The notes beneath the pieces are model-generated. The model was not told the origin of the DNA. It worked only from the letters and a program-made list of their open reading frames with translations, and searched no databases. Shown here one piece after another: positions 62,279 through 64,000 of a stretch of DNA of 64,000 nt. The position numbers and the translations under genes are program-made. How positions within the stretch are numbered: the stretch's first letter is position 1; each line of letters starts with the position of its first letter. This DNA is from Sphingomonas naasensis (GTDB lineage: Bacteria > Pseudomonadota > Alphaproteobacteria > Sphingomonadales > Sphingomonadaceae): contig NZ_SRXU01000001.1 of the NCBI RefSeq assembly GCF_004792695.1, positions 868,001-932,000 of the forward strand, in the 5' to 3' direction.

Positions 62279-63803
62279 AGCCGACCCCGCGACACCCAAA
62301 GTCCGTGCGTCCGGTTCCGCCGCGGCGTTGCTCGCCTCGGCCTTCGTCGTCTCCACCTGCGGGCTGATCTACGAGCTGCTGGCGAGCACGCTGGCCAGCT
62401 ATCTGCTCGGCGACAGCGTTACCCAATTCTCCACCGTCATCGGCAGCTATCTGTTCGCGATGGGCGTGGGCAGCTGGTGCTCGCGCTATGTGAGGCGCGG
62501 CGAATTGCGGCTGTTCGTCCGCGTCGAGCTGCTCATCGCGCTGCTCGGCGGATGCTCGGCGGCGGCGCTATTTATTCTCTTCCCGGTGATCGATCATTTC
62601 CGCGTCGCGCTCTACGGGCTCGTCCTCGCGATCGGCTTCCTCGTCGGGCTCGAGATCCCGCTGCTGATCCGCATCCTGCGCGGTTTCGACTTCCGCGAGA
62701 CCGTCTCCAACGTCCTCACCTTCGACTATGTCGGCGCGCTGGTCGCCAGCCTGCTCTTCCCGCTGCTGCTGATGCCGCATCTCGGCATGATCCGCACCGG
62801 CTTCCTGTTCGGCTTCCTCAACGCCGGCGTGGCGCTGGCGCTGCTGTTCACCCTGCCGCGTGCCGGCGGCTATCGCGGCGAGAAGATAGCGTCGGTGCTC
62901 GTCCTGCTCGCACTCGCCGCGGGCTTCATCGCGTCGGACCGGCTCCAGCGCTGGGCCGAGGTGGCGAGCTATGGCGAGCCTGTGATCTATGCCAGCACGA
63001 CCAAGTTCCAGCGCATCGTGCTGACCCGGCGTGACGACGATGTCCGGCTCTATCTCAACGGCAATCTGCAATTCTCGTCGCGCGACGAATATCGCTATCA
63101 CGAAGCGCTGGTGCACCCCGCGCTCGGCCGCGTCGCCAACCCGCGCAACGTGCTGATCCTGGGCGGCGGCGACGGGCTCGCCGCGCGCGAGGTGTTCCGC
63201 CACCCCGGAGTCGAGCGCCTGACGCTGGTCGACCTCGACGGCGAGATGACCAGCCTGTTCTCGCGCACCGCGATGCTGTCGCGGCTCAACGGCGGTTCGC
63301 TGACCGACAAAAGGATGACGGTGATCAACGCCGACGGCTTCCGCTGGGCGCGCGAGGCCACCGGCCGGTACGACGCGATCATCGTCGATTTCCCCGATCC
63401 GGTCGATTATTCGGTGGGCAAGCTCTACACGGACACTTTCTACCGCGCGGTGCGCAAGCTGCTCGCGCCGGGCGGGATGATCGTGGTCCAGAGCACCTCG
63501 CCGCTGGTTGCGCCCAATGCCTATTGGACCGTCGCCTCGACGCTCGAGGCCGCGGGGCTGCAGACGCGGGGCTATCACGCCTATGTGCCGAGCTTCGGCG
63601 AATGGGGCTTCGTCCTCGCCGCGCCGGGCCCGATCCCGGACCAGGCCAACATCCCGACCGGGCGCTTCCTCACGCCGGTGATCGACCAGCGGCTGTTCGA
63701 TTTCCCGCCCGACATGGCGCGGCGCCCGACCCCGGTGAACCGGCTCGACAATCAGGTGCTCGTCCGCGAGTTCGCCGACGCATGGGGCAAATATGAAGGC
63801 TGA
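62271..63803 (+). CDS. Membrane-anchored polyamine aminopropyltransferase (spermidine synthase-like)
   Basis: A 510-residue protein. The first 220 residues hold about seven membrane helices (SAAALLASAFVVSTCGLIYE, then VIGSYLFAMGVGSW). The C-terminal enzyme domain has the SAM-type pocket VLILGGGDGLAAREVFRHPG, TLVDLDGEM and the catalytic DFPDPVDYSVGKLYTDTFYR. It would transfer an aminopropyl group from decarboxylated SAM to an amine. No SAM decarboxylase or speD gene is visible in the window. It overlaps the oxidoreductase start by 11 bases. Confidence 0.88.
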   Translation: MAEADPATPKVRASGSAAALLASAFVVSTCGLIYELLASTLASYLLGDSVTQFSTVIGSYLFAMGVGSWCSRYVRRGELRLFVRVELLIALLGGCSAAALFILFPVIDHFRVALYGLVLAIGFLVGLEIPLLIRILRGFDFRETVSNVLTFDYVGALVASLLFPLLLMPHLGMIRTGFLFGFLNAGVALALLFTLPRAGGYRGEKIASVLVLLALAAGFIASDRLQRWAEVASYGEPVIYASTTKFQRIVLTRRDDDVRLYLNGNLQFSSRDEYRYHEALVHPALGRVANPRNVLILGGGDGLAAREVFRHPGVERLTLVDLDGEMTSLFSRTAMLSRLNGGSLTDKRMTVINADGFRWAREATGRYDAIIVDFPDPVDYSVGKLYTDTFYRAVRKLLAPGGMIVVQSTSPLVAPNAYWTVASTLEAAGLQTRGYHAYVPSFGEWGFVLAAPGPIPDQANIPTGRFLTPVIDQRLFDFPPDMARRPTPVNRLDNQVLVREFADAWGKYEG

Positions 63804-64000
63804 CCGGCGCGCGCTGCTCGGCCTCGGCGCCGTCGCGGCCGCAGCGGCGGGCGGCGGGCTGGCCTATGCGCTGGGGCGCGAGGCGCCGCTGCCCGGCGGC
63901 GCGCTCGCCGGCGCCGACATGGCGCGCGGCCATCGCCTGCGCACCGGCGGATTTCCCGCGCCGAGCCGGTTCGAGGACGTCGATCTGGTGATCGCCGGCG
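63793..64000 (+). CDS. Tat-signal FAD/NAD-binding oxidoreductase, N-terminal part
   Basis: ATG at 63793 overlaps the preceding stop region. The visible 69 residues are a signal of the Tat type (MKADRRALLGLGAVAAAAAG) followed by FPAPSRFEDVDLVIAG, the first strand of a Rossmann dinucleotide fold just before the glycine motif. The rest lies beyond the window. FAD rather than NAD is more likely from the spacing, but this is a guess. Confidence 0.6.
   Translation, partial: MKADRRALLGLGAVAAAAAGGGLAYALGREAPLPGGALAGADMARGHRLRTGGFPAPSRFEDVDLVIAG

Overview
The window is high-GC DNA from an alphaproteobacterium, most likely a sphingomonad (Sphingomonas or a close relative). This is inferred from two large TonB-dependent receptors, a tryptophan-halogenase-family flavoprotein, paired LytS/LytTR systems, many serine hydrolases, a DUF2218/PadR pair and dense coding on both strands. 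It carries no rRNA, phage, transposase or CRISPR array. One tRNA (Thr, TGT) is present.

1-8.7 kb: the end of aroB, an exported M1 aminopeptidase and an exported serine hydrolase. A minus-strand operon with overlapping start/stop codons follows (IscU-like scaffold, CPA2 antiporter, dgkA, DUF423, PL14-like exported protein), then cvpA. 8.7-12 kb: radA is separated from cvpA by a lipocalin, a small membrane protein and a DUF559 gene enclosed in inverted repeat arms. 12-18.2 kb: exported acetamidase/formamidase, glycosyltransferase, exported unknown, PilZ protein, PIN/Phd toxin-antitoxin pair, second CPA2 antiporter with a clear terminator. 18.2-25 kb: a membrane GT-C-like protein overlapping a flavin halogenase, DUF2218 with its PadR regulator, rarA-MmcQ-predicted nuclease, and tRNA-Thr.

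25-36.4 kb looks like a cell-envelope signalling region: two LytS-type kinases, each overlapping a LytTR response regulator, interleaved with exported hydrolases and exported proteins of unknown function. 36.5-41.5 kb: a VCBS-repeat protein and a carbohydrate-type TonB receptor preceded by a 12-bp palindrome that could be a LacI-type operator.

43.2-57.2 kb is the richest metabolic block. A TonB receptor is coupled to a periplasmic PHP-domain protein. Next to it lies a run of minus-strand genes that fits a glycoside 3-oxidation pathway: GMC dehydrogenase, its Tat-exported small subunit, a cytochrome c, a DUF1080 3-keto-glycoside hydrolase, three TIM-barrel isomerases and an MFS transporter. 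A divergent Gfo/Idh/MocA oxidoreductase and AraC regulator complete it. I infer uptake of a glycoside, oxidation at C3, cleavage of the keto-glycoside, and import and isomerisation of the product.

58.9-64 kb holds a tightly packed plus-strand cluster: SPFH-SHOCT protein, two zinc-ribbon DUF4178 proteins, a 48-residue membrane peptide, DUF350, a membrane-anchored polyamine aminopropyltransferase and a Tat-signal oxidoreductase cut by the window edge. This is the best candidate for a poorly described system. Throughout the window, bipartite inverted repeat elements built from C-rich/G-rich arms sit between genes.
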